Assembly: GCA_024638385.1 (NCBI GenBank)
Contig: JAHEKJ010000009.1
Coordinates: forward strand, 1 to 64,000
Source of the DNA: Gammaproteobacteria bacterium
GTDB lineage: Bacteria; Pseudomonadota; Gammaproteobacteria; GCA-001735895
Length of the DNA: 64,000 nucleotides
Reading direction: 5' to 3'
The position numbers were made by a program, and so were the translations under genes. Below, one piece after another: positions 10,183 to 18,347 of this stretch. Positions within the stretch are counted from its first letter, which is position 1. The number at the start of each line of letters is the position of its first letter. Below the pieces are notes generated by a model. It was not told the DNA's origin, searched no databases, and saw only the letters and a list, made by a program, of their open reading frames with translations.

Positions 10183-10725
10183 TTAAACGATCTCGGTGTT
10201 CGACAGCTCTATGCAAAAACAGTCGTTCACCGTTTTGCCGTCGAGTGCCTCGCTATAGGCGTAGAAACACTGTCCACCGAACATGACTATTGCCACCGCA
10301 AGCCAGATTGCGAACGGCTTGTTTTTGCTGTCGTCGAAACGTTTGTAAAGTGTTTCCGCGAGTACCCACTCCCCCATGCACAGACCCGCAAAACCTTCGG
10401 ACACGATAGTCCAGGTAGAAAACGGGATAGAAAAAATTTGTGCCGCCTCTTCGCCGGTCGACAAATTCAAAATCACCCCGTTGATGTGAAATCGAAAGAG
10501 GTCGAGAATCTTGGCGTCTATGAATACGATGAAAACCAGTAACGAATAAAGTATCGCAGCCGGAACTACGATATTGCGTTTGTCGCTCACCAGTTTCTTC
10601 GTGATTGCGAGCGGTACATAAATTTGCGCGCACAGGTCGGTGATTTCGTGCTCGAGCGCGTCGGCGCGGGCCAGCGAATGGGGATATCGGGCGTTCGCGG
10701 AAAGGTCGGTGGTGGGGGTGCACAT
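10183..10725 (-). CDS. Hypothetical membrane protein
   Basis: Two to three hydrophobic segments (IVVPAAILYSLLVFIVFI, FAIWLAVAIVMFGGQCFYAY); AT-richer than neighbours. Confidence 0.5.
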   Translation of the reverse strand: MCTPTTDLSANARYPHSLARADALEHEITDLCAQIYVPLAITKKLVSDKRNIVVPAAILYSLLVFIVFIDAKILDLFRFHINGVILNLSTGEEAAQIFSIPFSTWTIVSEGFAGLCMGEWVLAETLYKRFDDSKNKPFAIWLAVAIVMFGGQCFYAYSEALDGKTVNDCFCIELSNTEIV

Positions 10726-10926
10726 GGTCAACTTCCGTGTCAATTATGGTTGCTCTATTTTTTACCAGAATTACGTAGGAAAATCAGGTAGTTAGTATGA
10801 CTACTTGGGGTGAATTCGAGTGCCCGAGCCTATCCGGGTTACAGGTCGCGTTTTCTACAGGATATATGGAGCTGACTACGTTTTTCCTGTTCGTGAAAAT
10901 GCACACGAATTGCTCGGGTTTCCTGG

Positions 10927-11190
10927 TGTCACCGGACATAGGAAGCTGACCCATATCGGACAAAATTACTCCTCCATCTTTAAATTAGATCGGGTCGTCT
11001 TCACTGGAAGCGGCCCATGCTGGCCGAGGTAGCATGGATGAATACAAAAATATTTTTACGGCGCGGGATGAGCGTCCCGGGGATTGCCCGCGAGTTGGGG
11101 ATAGCGAGGAGGAATACGGTCCGCAGGTATCTGAGGGGCAGTGCGGCCATACGGTTTGTCCCGGATCGCGCGCGACCGGGCTGCGATCAG
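10927..11190 (+). mobile_element. IS21-family remnant: putative left end plus truncated istA N-terminus
   Basis: MNTKIFLRRGMSVPGIARELGIARRNTVRRYLRGSAAIRF resembles the IstA N-terminal HTH; coding similarity ends near 11190; upstream TGTCACCGGACATAG...CGGACAAAA resembles IS21-type repeated terminal boxes. Confidence 0.45.
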
Positions 11191-11393
11191 CCGCAGCAGC
11201 CCCCGACCTGGCGGCGCGCGAGCAGGTCGTAGACCTGCGCCCGGGTCAGTCCGAAACGGCGCGCGATCTGCTCGCAGGATTGTCGCTGGTAACTGTGCAG
11301 CATGACCATCAGGTAGACGTCGTCGTGGCTGATGCCGGCTGGCAGGTCGGCGCCGCGGCGGGACTGGACGGATATAGCGGCGCGATCCGCCAT
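11187..11393 (-). CDS. Small HTH-containing hypothetical protein
   Basis: SYQRQSCEQIARRFGLTRAQVYDLLARRQ HTH-like; starts about 5 nt after upstream aminotransferase stop on same strand. Confidence 0.35.
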   Translation of the reverse strand: MADRAAISVQSRRGADLPAGISHDDVYLMVMLHSYQRQSCEQIARRFGLTRAQVYDLLARRQVGGCCG

Positions 11394-11397
11394 CGGA

Positions 11398-12255
11398 TCA
11401 ATAGTCGAACTTCGACGCGGAGTAGAGGCGGGCGGCTTTTTCCCAGACCGGGCCGGGCTTGCCGTCGCCGACCGGCTTGCCGTCGAGCCTGACCACGGGC
11501 ACGACTTCCTTGCTCGAGCTCGAGATCCAGATTTCGTCGGCGTTCCAGACTTCGTCCATCTTGATGATGCGTTCCTCGACGGGAATGCTGCCGTCGGCGT
11601 GCAGGATCTTGAGCAGGATCTGGCGCGTGATGCCCGGCAGGATCTGGTGATCGAGCGGCGGTGTCGCGACGACCCCGTCCTTCACCACGTAGGCGTTGCA
11701 CGCGCCGCATTCGGTCAACTCGTCGTTTTCGTTGTAGAGCAGGATTTCACCGTCGCCCCGGCTGTGGCCGTGCTGGTAGTGCAGCACGTTGCCGAGCAGC
11801 GAGGTCGACTTGATGTTGCAGCGGTGCCAGCGCATGTCGCGTCCGGTCGAGCAGGTAAAAGGCGTAATCCGGTCGCGGTCGGGCACCGGCGGCGGCGGGA
11901 TCTCGAATGCGTAACCGAAAACGGTCGGCTCGACACCCTCCGGATAGGCGTGGTTTCGCCGGGTATCGGCGCCGCGGGTTACGTGCAGGTAAATGCCGAG
12001 GTCGCCGTTGCCGTTTTCCTCCATCAGCCGGGTGCAGACTTCACGCCATCGATCCTGGCTCCAGCCGAGCTTGATTTCGACCGCGTCGAGGCCGTTGGTC
12101 ATGCGTTCGATGTGCGGGCCGAACCCGACCATGCGGCCGCCGTAGGACGGGATGACCTCGTAGATGCCGTCGCCGAACAGGAATCCGCGGTCCATCGGCG
12201 AAATTCGGGCCTCTTCGAGCGGCAAGTACTCTCCGTTCAAGAATGCAATGGTCAT
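11398..12255 (-). CDS. Class IV aminotransferase (D-amino-acid transaminase-like)
   Basis: FLNGEYLPLEEARISPMDRGFLFGDGIYEVIPSYGG; SLLGNVLHYQHG; ECGACNAYVVKDGVVATPPLD. Confidence 0.88.
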   Translation of the reverse strand: MTIAFLNGEYLPLEEARISPMDRGFLFGDGIYEVIPSYGGRMVGFGPHIERMTNGLDAVEIKLGWSQDRWREVCTRLMEENGNGDLGIYLHVTRGADTRRNHAYPEGVEPTVFGYAFEIPPPPVPDRDRITPFTCSTGRDMRWHRCNIKSTSLLGNVLHYQHGHSRGDGEILLYNENDELTECGACNAYVVKDGVVATPPLDHQILPGITRQILLKILHADGSIPVEERIIKMDEVWNADEIWISSSSKEVVPVVRLDGKPVGDGKPGPVWEKAARLYSASKFDY

Positions 12256-12370
12256 AACAGTCTCCTGGCCGGCGGTGCGGCCCTGCGGCGCGCAGATTAA
12301 AGCAGAACCCAAGAATATCTCAATCCGATCGATATTGAAATTTTACGATTCCGGGTCTCTAAGTCACTAT

Positions 12371-12640
12371 CGTGCACAGACCGTTTTGCGCAGCAAAACG
12401 CCCTGTCAGGTTGCAGTCGACTCGAGGCCGCGGTCGTGCAAGATCGTGCACAGACCGTTTTGCGCAGCAAAACGCCCTGTCCGGTTGCAGTCGACTCGAG
12501 GCCGCGGTCGTGCAAGATCGTGCACAGACCGTTTTGCGCAGCAAAACGCTCTGCCCGGTTGCAGTCCACTCGAGGCCGCGTTCGTTCAAGATCGGGGACA
12601 GTCCGTTTTGCTTAGCAAAACGCCCTGTCCCCCTCGAAGC
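12371..12640. repeat. 74-bp tandem repeat array: three full units and a partial fourth, each carrying CGTTTTGC-(3 nt)-GCAAAACG
   Basis: Units start at 12371, 12445, 12519, 12593 (constant 74-bp period); 8-bp stem with GCA or TTA loop in every unit. Confidence 0.95.
12594..12632. repeat. GGGGACAG-capped palindrome A
   Basis: GGGGACAG-TC-CGTTTTGC-TTA-GCAAAACG-CC-CTGTCCCC. Confidence 0.9.
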
Positions 12641-12667
12641 CAGCGAAGCAACCCGACCCCGCCCCGA

Positions 12668-13513
12668 TCAAAGAAAACCGCAAACCTCGCGCAATTCCCG
12701 GATCACCGACTCGCCCTCGCTCGGGTCGAGGCCGTCCTCGGTGAGCTGGTTGACCCGGGTCACGCCGTCGACGCTGCCGAGCTCGGAAATGTAGCGCAGC
12801 ACCGCGCGCGGCTCGAATTCGGCGAGGAAATCGCGCCCCCGCCACAGCGACAGCAGCGCGATCAGCCCGTAGGCGCCCCAGTTGGAAACGTCGGCGACGA
12901 TCAGTTCGTCGCAGCTCGTCACCGACGGCACGATGTCGAGCTCGCGCAGCGCCGCCGCGACCTTGCCCATGCCGATCTCGTTGCCGCCGTCGCCGATCGC
13001 GATCGTCGGACAGTCGCCGAGGGTCATGAAGGTGTCGAAGCAGGCCGTGTTGCGGCTGATGTTCTCGCCGCGCATGTTGTAGTAACCGCCGTCGGCGGCC
13101 TGGCCCGGGCGTTCGATCGAGACGATCGCGTCCGGACGGAAGTGCGCGAGCGCCTCGCGCGCTTCCTGCTCGCGCCGGTCGTGATCGCCGACGCGGATTT
13201 CGTGCACGCGGTAGCGCTCGCCGATCGCCGCCGAAATCGGCCGGCCGCAGACGATCGTCGGCGTCGCGCCGATTTGTTCCAGTACTCCGTAGAGCGCGAT
13301 CGAGCCGACCGGGCCGTCGGTCTCGAAGGTCTCGACGACCGGGAAGCCGGTGCCGATCAGCACGCTGTCGCGGCAGCGGTCGAGTATTCGCGCCGCGCGC
13401 AGGCAGTAGCCGGGTTCGAGATGCGGCTGCACCGTTTGCATGCCGCGCAGGTTGCGCGCGACGAGGATGTCCTCGATCCTGCGGCTCAGCGCCTTTTCGT
13501 CGACGGTATTCAT
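12668..13513 (-). CDS. DUF4392 protein (D-glutamate cyclase-like C-terminal domain)
   Basis: SVLIGTGFPVVETFETDGPVG and IAIGDGGNEIGMGKV are characteristic of DUF4392; adjacent to PxpABC and DUF1445. Confidence 0.8.
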   Translation of the reverse strand: MNTVDEKALSRRIEDILVARNLRGMQTVQPHLEPGYCLRAARILDRCRDSVLIGTGFPVVETFETDGPVGSIALYGVLEQIGATPTIVCGRPISAAIGERYRVHEIRVGDHDRREQEAREALAHFRPDAIVSIERPGQAADGGYYNMRGENISRNTACFDTFMTLGDCPTIAIGDGGNEIGMGKVAAALRELDIVPSVTSCDELIVADVSNWGAYGLIALLSLWRGRDFLAEFEPRAVLRYISELGSVDGVTRVNQLTEDGLDPSEGESVIRELREVCGFL

Positions 13514-13523
13514 CGCGCCGGCG

Positions 13524-14459
13524 TCAGCAGGGGTGGGGCCGGGTGCGCGCGAAGCGCGCCCGATCGAGGCAATGGATGTTGTGCGCCAGCTCGAGTCCGA
13601 TCGCCTCGAAACGCACGCCCGAGCCCGGCGTCAACTGCGCCAGGCGCGCGGTGTCGGCGGGAATCACGGCGCCGATCTTGGGGTAGCCGCCGATCGTCTG
13701 GCGATCGTTGAGCAGCACGATCGGCTGGCCGTCGGCCGGGATCTGGATCGCGCCGTGACAGATGCCTTCGGAAAGCATGCCCTCGAGGTTCGAATGCACG
13801 CTTTCGCCCTCGAGGCGGAAGCCCATGCGGTCGCAGCGCTCGGTGATCCGGTACTCGGTGTTGTAGAAGCGCCACGTGTGGACGTGATCGAAGGCGTCCC
13901 GCTGATAGCCGGGGACGACGCGCAGCAGCGCCTCCTTGCCGTAGGTCGGTCGTTCGGCGTCGTCGAGTCGCTGATGCCGCTCGCGCGGCGCCGAGTCGCA
14001 GGGCAGGGCATCGCCGGCGCGCAGCTTGTCGCCGGCCAGGCCGCCGATTTTCTCCCGCACGACGGTGGCCGTGCTGCCGAACTCGGGCGCGATCGCGAAG
14101 CCGCCGGCGACCGCGAGGTAGCAGCGCGTACCGGCGGTTGCGAAGCCGATCTCGAGCCGCTCGCCGGCATCGATGTTATAGGTTCGCCACTGCTCGATCG
14201 CCTTGCCGTCGAGCCGGCACGGCGCGTTCGCACCGGTGATCGCGAACGCGGTCGCGACCTCGGCCTCGAGTTCGAGGCCGCCGAAGCCGACTTCGAGGGC
14301 GGTCGCGCCGGCCGGGTTGTCGAGCAGCCGGTTGGCCCAGTCGAAAGCGGCAAAGTCGAGCGGTCCGCCGGTCGTGAGCCCGAGTCCGTGCGCGCCGTAA
14401 CGGCCGCGATCCTGCGGCAGGCTCAACAGCCCCGGCTGGCGGACCTTGAAGCCGCTCAC
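13524..14459 (-). CDS. pxpC: 5-oxoprolinase subunit C (biotin-dependent carboxyltransferase-like)
   Basis: PGLLSLPQDRGRYGAHGLGLTTGGPLDFAAFDWANRLLDNP; partner PxpB and PxpA adjacent. Confidence 0.92.
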   Translation of the reverse strand: MSGFKVRQPGLLSLPQDRGRYGAHGLGLTTGGPLDFAAFDWANRLLDNPAGATALEVGFGGLELEAEVATAFAITGANAPCRLDGKAIEQWRTYNIDAGERLEIGFATAGTRCYLAVAGGFAIAPEFGSTATVVREKIGGLAGDKLRAGDALPCDSAPRERHQRLDDAERPTYGKEALLRVVPGYQRDAFDHVHTWRFYNTEYRITERCDRMGFRLEGESVHSNLEGMLSEGICHGAIQIPADGQPIVLLNDRQTIGGYPKIGAVIPADTARLAQLTPGSGVRFEAIGLELAHNIHCLDRARFARTRPHPC

Positions 14460-15133
14460 AAATCGCCCCCGAGGTCGAGATAGCGTTGCCGTTCGACCGC
14501 CTCGAATCGCACGCGGTCGCCGACCTTGACCGGCATGCTCGGGTCGCGCTGCGGATCGAACATGCGCGTCGGGCAGCGACCGATCAGGTTCCAGCCGCCC
14601 GGCGATTCGGCCGGGTAAACGGCAGTCTGGCGATCGGCGATCGCGACCGCGCCGCGCGGCACTTTCTGCCGCGGGGTTTTAAGGCGCGGCGCGGCGATGC
14701 GCTCGTCGACCTCGCCGAGGTAGGCGAATCCCGGCGCGAAGCCGATCGCGTAGACGCGGTACTCCTGGCTTTGATGGATATCGATGACCTCGCGGGTGGT
14801 CAGGTTGGCGCGCGCGGCCAGCGTTTCGAGGTCGGGCCCGACGTCGCTGCCATAGTAGACCGGCAGGGTCACGAGCTCGCCCTCGGCCGCGGCGCCGGCG
14901 TCGAGGTCTGCGAGCGCCGCGCGCAGCCGGCGCCTGACCGCGAAGTGGTCGTCGCCGTCGATGTCGAAGATGACCAGCAGCGACGCGTAGGACGGCACCA
15001 GGTCGACGAGGGTGTCGGACAGGTTCGCGTCGATGCGCGCGACCGCGGCCTGGATTTGCGCCGACACCTCGGCGCTGGTTTGCTCGCCGAAGTAGACGAT
15101 GAACGCGTTCTGCCCGGCGATTTCGATGCGCAT
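14456..15133 (-). CDS. pxpB: 5-oxoprolinase subunit B (KipI-like)
   Basis: IGFAPGFAYLGEVDERIAAPRL...VPRGAVAIADRQTAVYPAESPGGWNLIGRCP. Confidence 0.93.
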   Translation of the reverse strand: MRIEIAGQNAFIVYFGEQTSAEVSAQIQAAVARIDANLSDTLVDLVPSYASLLVIFDIDGDDHFAVRRRLRAALADLDAGAAAEGELVTLPVYYGSDVGPDLETLAARANLTTREVIDIHQSQEYRVYAIGFAPGFAYLGEVDERIAAPRLKTPRQKVPRGAVAIADRQTAVYPAESPGGWNLIGRCPTRMFDPQRDPSMPVKVGDRVRFEAVERQRYLDLGGDL

Positions 15134-15140
15134 ACGCGGA

Positions 15141-15872
15141 TCAGGCGTGGATGATGGCGCGGATATCGCGAATGGCGGCAATGCCTTCCTCGTTATCGCC
15201 GTGGACACACAGCGTGTCCGGATGCAACTCGATACGGTGGCCGCTGACCGTGGTTACCGTGCCCTTGTGGCATATCTGTTCGACCTGGCCGAGCATCTTG
15301 TCGCGCGGATGCACCGCGCCGGGCTTCGACCGGGCCAGCAGCTTGCCGTCGTCGTCGTAGCAGCGGTCGGCGAAAGCCTCGAACCACAGCTCGATGCCGT
15401 ACTCGGCGGCCTCGCGGCGATGCTGCTCGGCCTCCGGCGTCGCCTGCAGCATCAGGCGCACCGGCTTGTGGAAATCGGCAATGGCCCGCAGGATCGGCCG
15501 CCGCACGTGCTCGTTCTTCATCATGTCGTTGTACAGCGCACCATGCGGTTTGACGTAGGCGAGTTCGAGCCCCTGGATCTTGGCCATGCCCTCGAGCGCG
15601 GCAACCTGGTAATGGATCAGGGCCTTGATCTCGGCCTGCGAGCATTGCATCGAGCGGCGGCCGAAACCGACCAGGTCGGGGTAGGCGGGATGGGCGCCGA
15701 CCATGACCCCGTTGTCCCTGGCCAGCTTCAGGGTTTGTTCGATCACCAGCGGGTCGCCGCCGTGATAACCGCAGGCAATATTGGCCTGGTCGATGTACGG
15801 CATGACGTCGGCGTCGCGGCCCATTTCCCAGGAGCCGTAGCTTTCGCCGAGATCGCAATTGAGCATCAACAT
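15141..15872 (-). CDS. pxpA: 5-oxoprolinase subunit A (LamB/YcsF family)
   Basis: MLNCDLGESYGSWEMGRDADVMPYIDQANIACGYHGGDPLVIEQTLKLARDNGVMVGAHPAYPD. Confidence 0.95.
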   Translation of the reverse strand: MLMLNCDLGESYGSWEMGRDADVMPYIDQANIACGYHGGDPLVIEQTLKLARDNGVMVGAHPAYPDLVGFGRRSMQCSQAEIKALIHYQVAALEGMAKIQGLELAYVKPHGALYNDMMKNEHVRRPILRAIADFHKPVRLMLQATPEAEQHRREAAEYGIELWFEAFADRCYDDDGKLLARSKPGAVHPRDKMLGQVEQICHKGTVTTVSGHRIELHPDTLCVHGDNEEGIAAIRDIRAIIHA

Positions 15873-15885
15873 GATTTACCTCCGC

Positions 15886-16674
15886 TTAGAGCACTGCGAG
15901 ATGACTGTTGGGCAGGTCGGTCACGAGCATGCAGCCGGGCGAATGGGTGATGCAAAACGGCGGCCGCGCCTGCTCGACCGCGACCTGCGGCGTGACGCCG
16001 CAGGCCCAGAATACCGGCACCTCGTCGGCGCGAATCGTCACCGCGTCGCCGAATTCGGGTTTCTTGATGTCGCGGATGCCGATCTTTTTCGGGTCGCCGA
16101 AATGCACCGGCGCGCCGTGCACCGCCGGGAAGCGGCTGCAGATCTGGATCGCGCGGATCGCGTCGCCCGGGATCATCGGCCGCATGCTGACGACCATCTT
16201 GCTGCTGAAACGGCCGGCGGTTTCGCAGTCGATGTCGGTGCGGTACATCGGCACGTTGACGCCCTCGGTGACGTTGCGGACCTCGAGGCCGTCGTCGATC
16301 AGCGCTTCCTCGAACGAGAACGAGCAGCCGAGCACGAAGGCGACGAGGTCGTCGCGCCAGAACTCGCTGACGTCGGGCACTTCACCCACGAGTTCGCCGT
16401 GCTCGAACACCCGGTAGCTCGGCACGTCGCTGCGCAGGTCGAGGTCCAGCCCGAGCCGCGGGATCGTGAAGTCGCCGGGCGACGACGACATGCCGATCAG
16501 CGGGCAGGGTTTCGGATTGAAGGTGCAGAATTGCAGGAATTCGCCGGCGTAGTCGGCCGGCAGGATGCACAGGTTGCCCTGCACGAAACCGCGCGCATAG
16601 CCCGACGTGTTGGTGGTGAATTCGCCGGCGCGAATCAGCTGGCGCAGTTCGAGCGGTGTGATGTGTTGATCCAT
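15886..16674 (-). CDS. DUF1445 (YcsI-type) putative hydro-lyase
   Basis: [67 protein letters not shown]. Confidence 0.88.
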   Translation of the reverse strand: MDQHITPLELRQLIRAGEFTTNTSGYARGFVQGNLCILPADYAGEFLQFCTFNPKPCPLIGMSSSPGDFTIPRLGLDLDLRSDVPSYRVFEHGELVGEVPDVSEFWRDDLVAFVLGCSFSFEEALIDDGLEVRNVTEGVNVPMYRTDIDCETAGRFSSKMVVSMRPMIPGDAIRAIQICSRFPAVHGAPVHFGDPKKIGIRDIKKPEFGDAVTIRADEVPVFWACGVTPQVAVEQARPPFCITHSPGCMLVTDLPNSHLAVL

Positions 16675-16703
16675 GATGACAGCGTGTTGGATTTTGCCTC
16701 GTT

Positions 16704-18335
16704 TTACAATGACTTGGCGCGTTCGCGCAACACGTTTTTCTGGATCTTGCCGGTCGCGGTTTTGGGCAATTCGCCGAAGACGACTTTTTTCGGTCGCTTG
16801 AAGCGCGCCATGTTGGCGGCGCAGAAATCGATCAGTTCCTGCTCGTCCGCATCCTGCCCGGTCTTGAGTTCGACGAACGCGCAGGGCACTTCGCCCCACT
16901 TGTCGTCGGGATAGGCGACCACCGCGGCCTCGCCGACCGCCGGATGCCTGTAGAGCACGCCCTCGACTTCGACCGACGAAATGTTTTCGCCGCCCGAGAT
17001 GATCACGTCCTTGGCGCGGTCGCGCACCTGGATGTAGCCGTCGGGATGAACCACGGCGATGTCGCCGCTCTGGAACCGGCCGTCCCGGAACGCCTTGGCG
17101 GTCGCCTCCGCATCCTTCAAATAACCCTTCATGACCGTGTTGCCGCGAATCACGATTTCGCCCATGGTCTCGGCGTCCCACGGCACCGGTTCGCCGCTCT
17201 CGGGATCGATGACGTCGACCGCCTCGGTCATCGCGAAGCGCACGCCCTGGCGCGCCTTGAGCTCGGCCTGCCGCTCGATCGACTGCGCCGCCCAGTCGGC
17301 CTGCGGCGCCGAGTGCAGGATATGGCCGTAGGTCTCGGTCAGGCCGTAGACGTGCATGACTTCGAAGTTGAAGTCGGCCATGCGCTCGAGCACCTTGGCC
17401 GGCGGCGGCGCGCCGGCGGTCATTGCGTAGACCGGGCGGTCGAAGCGTTTCTGATCCTCTTTCGGTGCGTTGGCGAGCATGTTGAGCACCACCGGCGCGC
17501 CGCCGAAATGGGTCACGTCGTGGCGTTCGATCAGTTCGAAAAACAGCTTCGGCTGGAACGCGCGCAGGCAGACGATCGTGCCGGCCAGCGCGGTCATGGT
17601 CCAGGCATGACCCCAGCCGTTGCAGTGAAACATCGGCACCGTGTAGAGGTACGTCGGATGCGGCGGTAGCGCCCACGACAATACCGTGCCCATCGTCATC
17701 AGGTAAGAGCCGCGATGGTGGTAGACGACACCCTTCGGCAAACCGGTCGTGCCCGATGTGTAATTGAGCGCGAGCGCCTGCCATTCGTCGTCGGGCAGGC
17801 GCCACGAATAGGTATCGTCGCCGCGATCGACGAGGTCCTCGTAAAAGGTGAATTCGTGATCTGTCGGCAGGTCGGGCTTCTCGACCGCGTCGGCGTCGTC
17901 GATGATGATGATTTCCGGGCGCAGCTCGCATTGCCCGAGCGCCGCTTCGAGCACCGGCCATAGCTGGCGGTCGCAGATGAACGCGCGCGACTCGCCGTGA
18001 TCGATGATGTAGGCGACGGTGGCCGCGTCGAGGCGCGTGTTGATCGTGTTCAGCACCGCGCCGGCGAGCGGAATCGAGAAATGGCTCTCGAACATCTCCG
18101 GCGTATTGAACGCGAACACCGACACCGTATCGTTGCGACCGATGCCACGCGCGGCGAGGCTCGACGCGATGCGCGCGCAGCGGTTGCGCGTCTGCGCCCA
18201 GGTATAACGGCGCGCGTTGTAGATCAGCGATTCGCGCTCGGGATAGATGTCGGCGGTGCGTTCGAGAAACGACAGCGGCGACAACGGCACGAAATTGGCC
18301 GCGTTGGCGTCGAGTCGATCGTATTCGGCGGTCAT
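16704..18335 (-). CDS. Acyl-CoA synthetase (AMP-binding), DmdB/fatty-acyl-CoA ligase-like
   Basis: [49 protein letters not shown]. Confidence 0.93.
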   Translation of the reverse strand: MTAEYDRLDANAANFVPLSPLSFLERTADIYPERESLIYNARRYTWAQTRNRCARIASSLAARGIGRNDTVSVFAFNTPEMFESHFSIPLAGAVLNTINTRLDAATVAYIIDHGESRAFICDRQLWPVLEAALGQCELRPEIIIIDDADAVEKPDLPTDHEFTFYEDLVDRGDDTYSWRLPDDEWQALALNYTSGTTGLPKGVVYHHRGSYLMTMGTVLSWALPPHPTYLYTVPMFHCNGWGHAWTMTALAGTIVCLRAFQPKLFFELIERHDVTHFGGAPVVLNMLANAPKEDQKRFDRPVYAMTAGAPPPAKVLERMADFNFEVMHVYGLTETYGHILHSAPQADWAAQSIERQAELKARQGVRFAMTEAVDVIDPESGEPVPWDAETMGEIVIRGNTVMKGYLKDAEATAKAFRDGRFQSGDIAVVHPDGYIQVRDRAKDVIISGGENISSVEVEGVLYRHPAVGEAAVVAYPDDKWGEVPCAFVELKTGQDADEQELIDFCAANMARFKRPKKVVFGELPKTATGKIQKNVLRERAKSL

Positions 18336-18347
18336 GGCATCACCTCG

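Noticed and set aside
10820-11032. 70-aa plus-strand ORF upstream of the istA remnant
   Set aside because: Overlaps the putative IS end, no recognisable domain and no good start context
12371-12640. CRISPR array
   Set aside because: Whole 74-bp unit is repeated without unique spacers and no cas genes are present; it is a tandem repeat
12372-12794. Overlapping ORFs across the 74-bp repeats
   Set aside because: Repeat-derived open frames on both strands with no domain content
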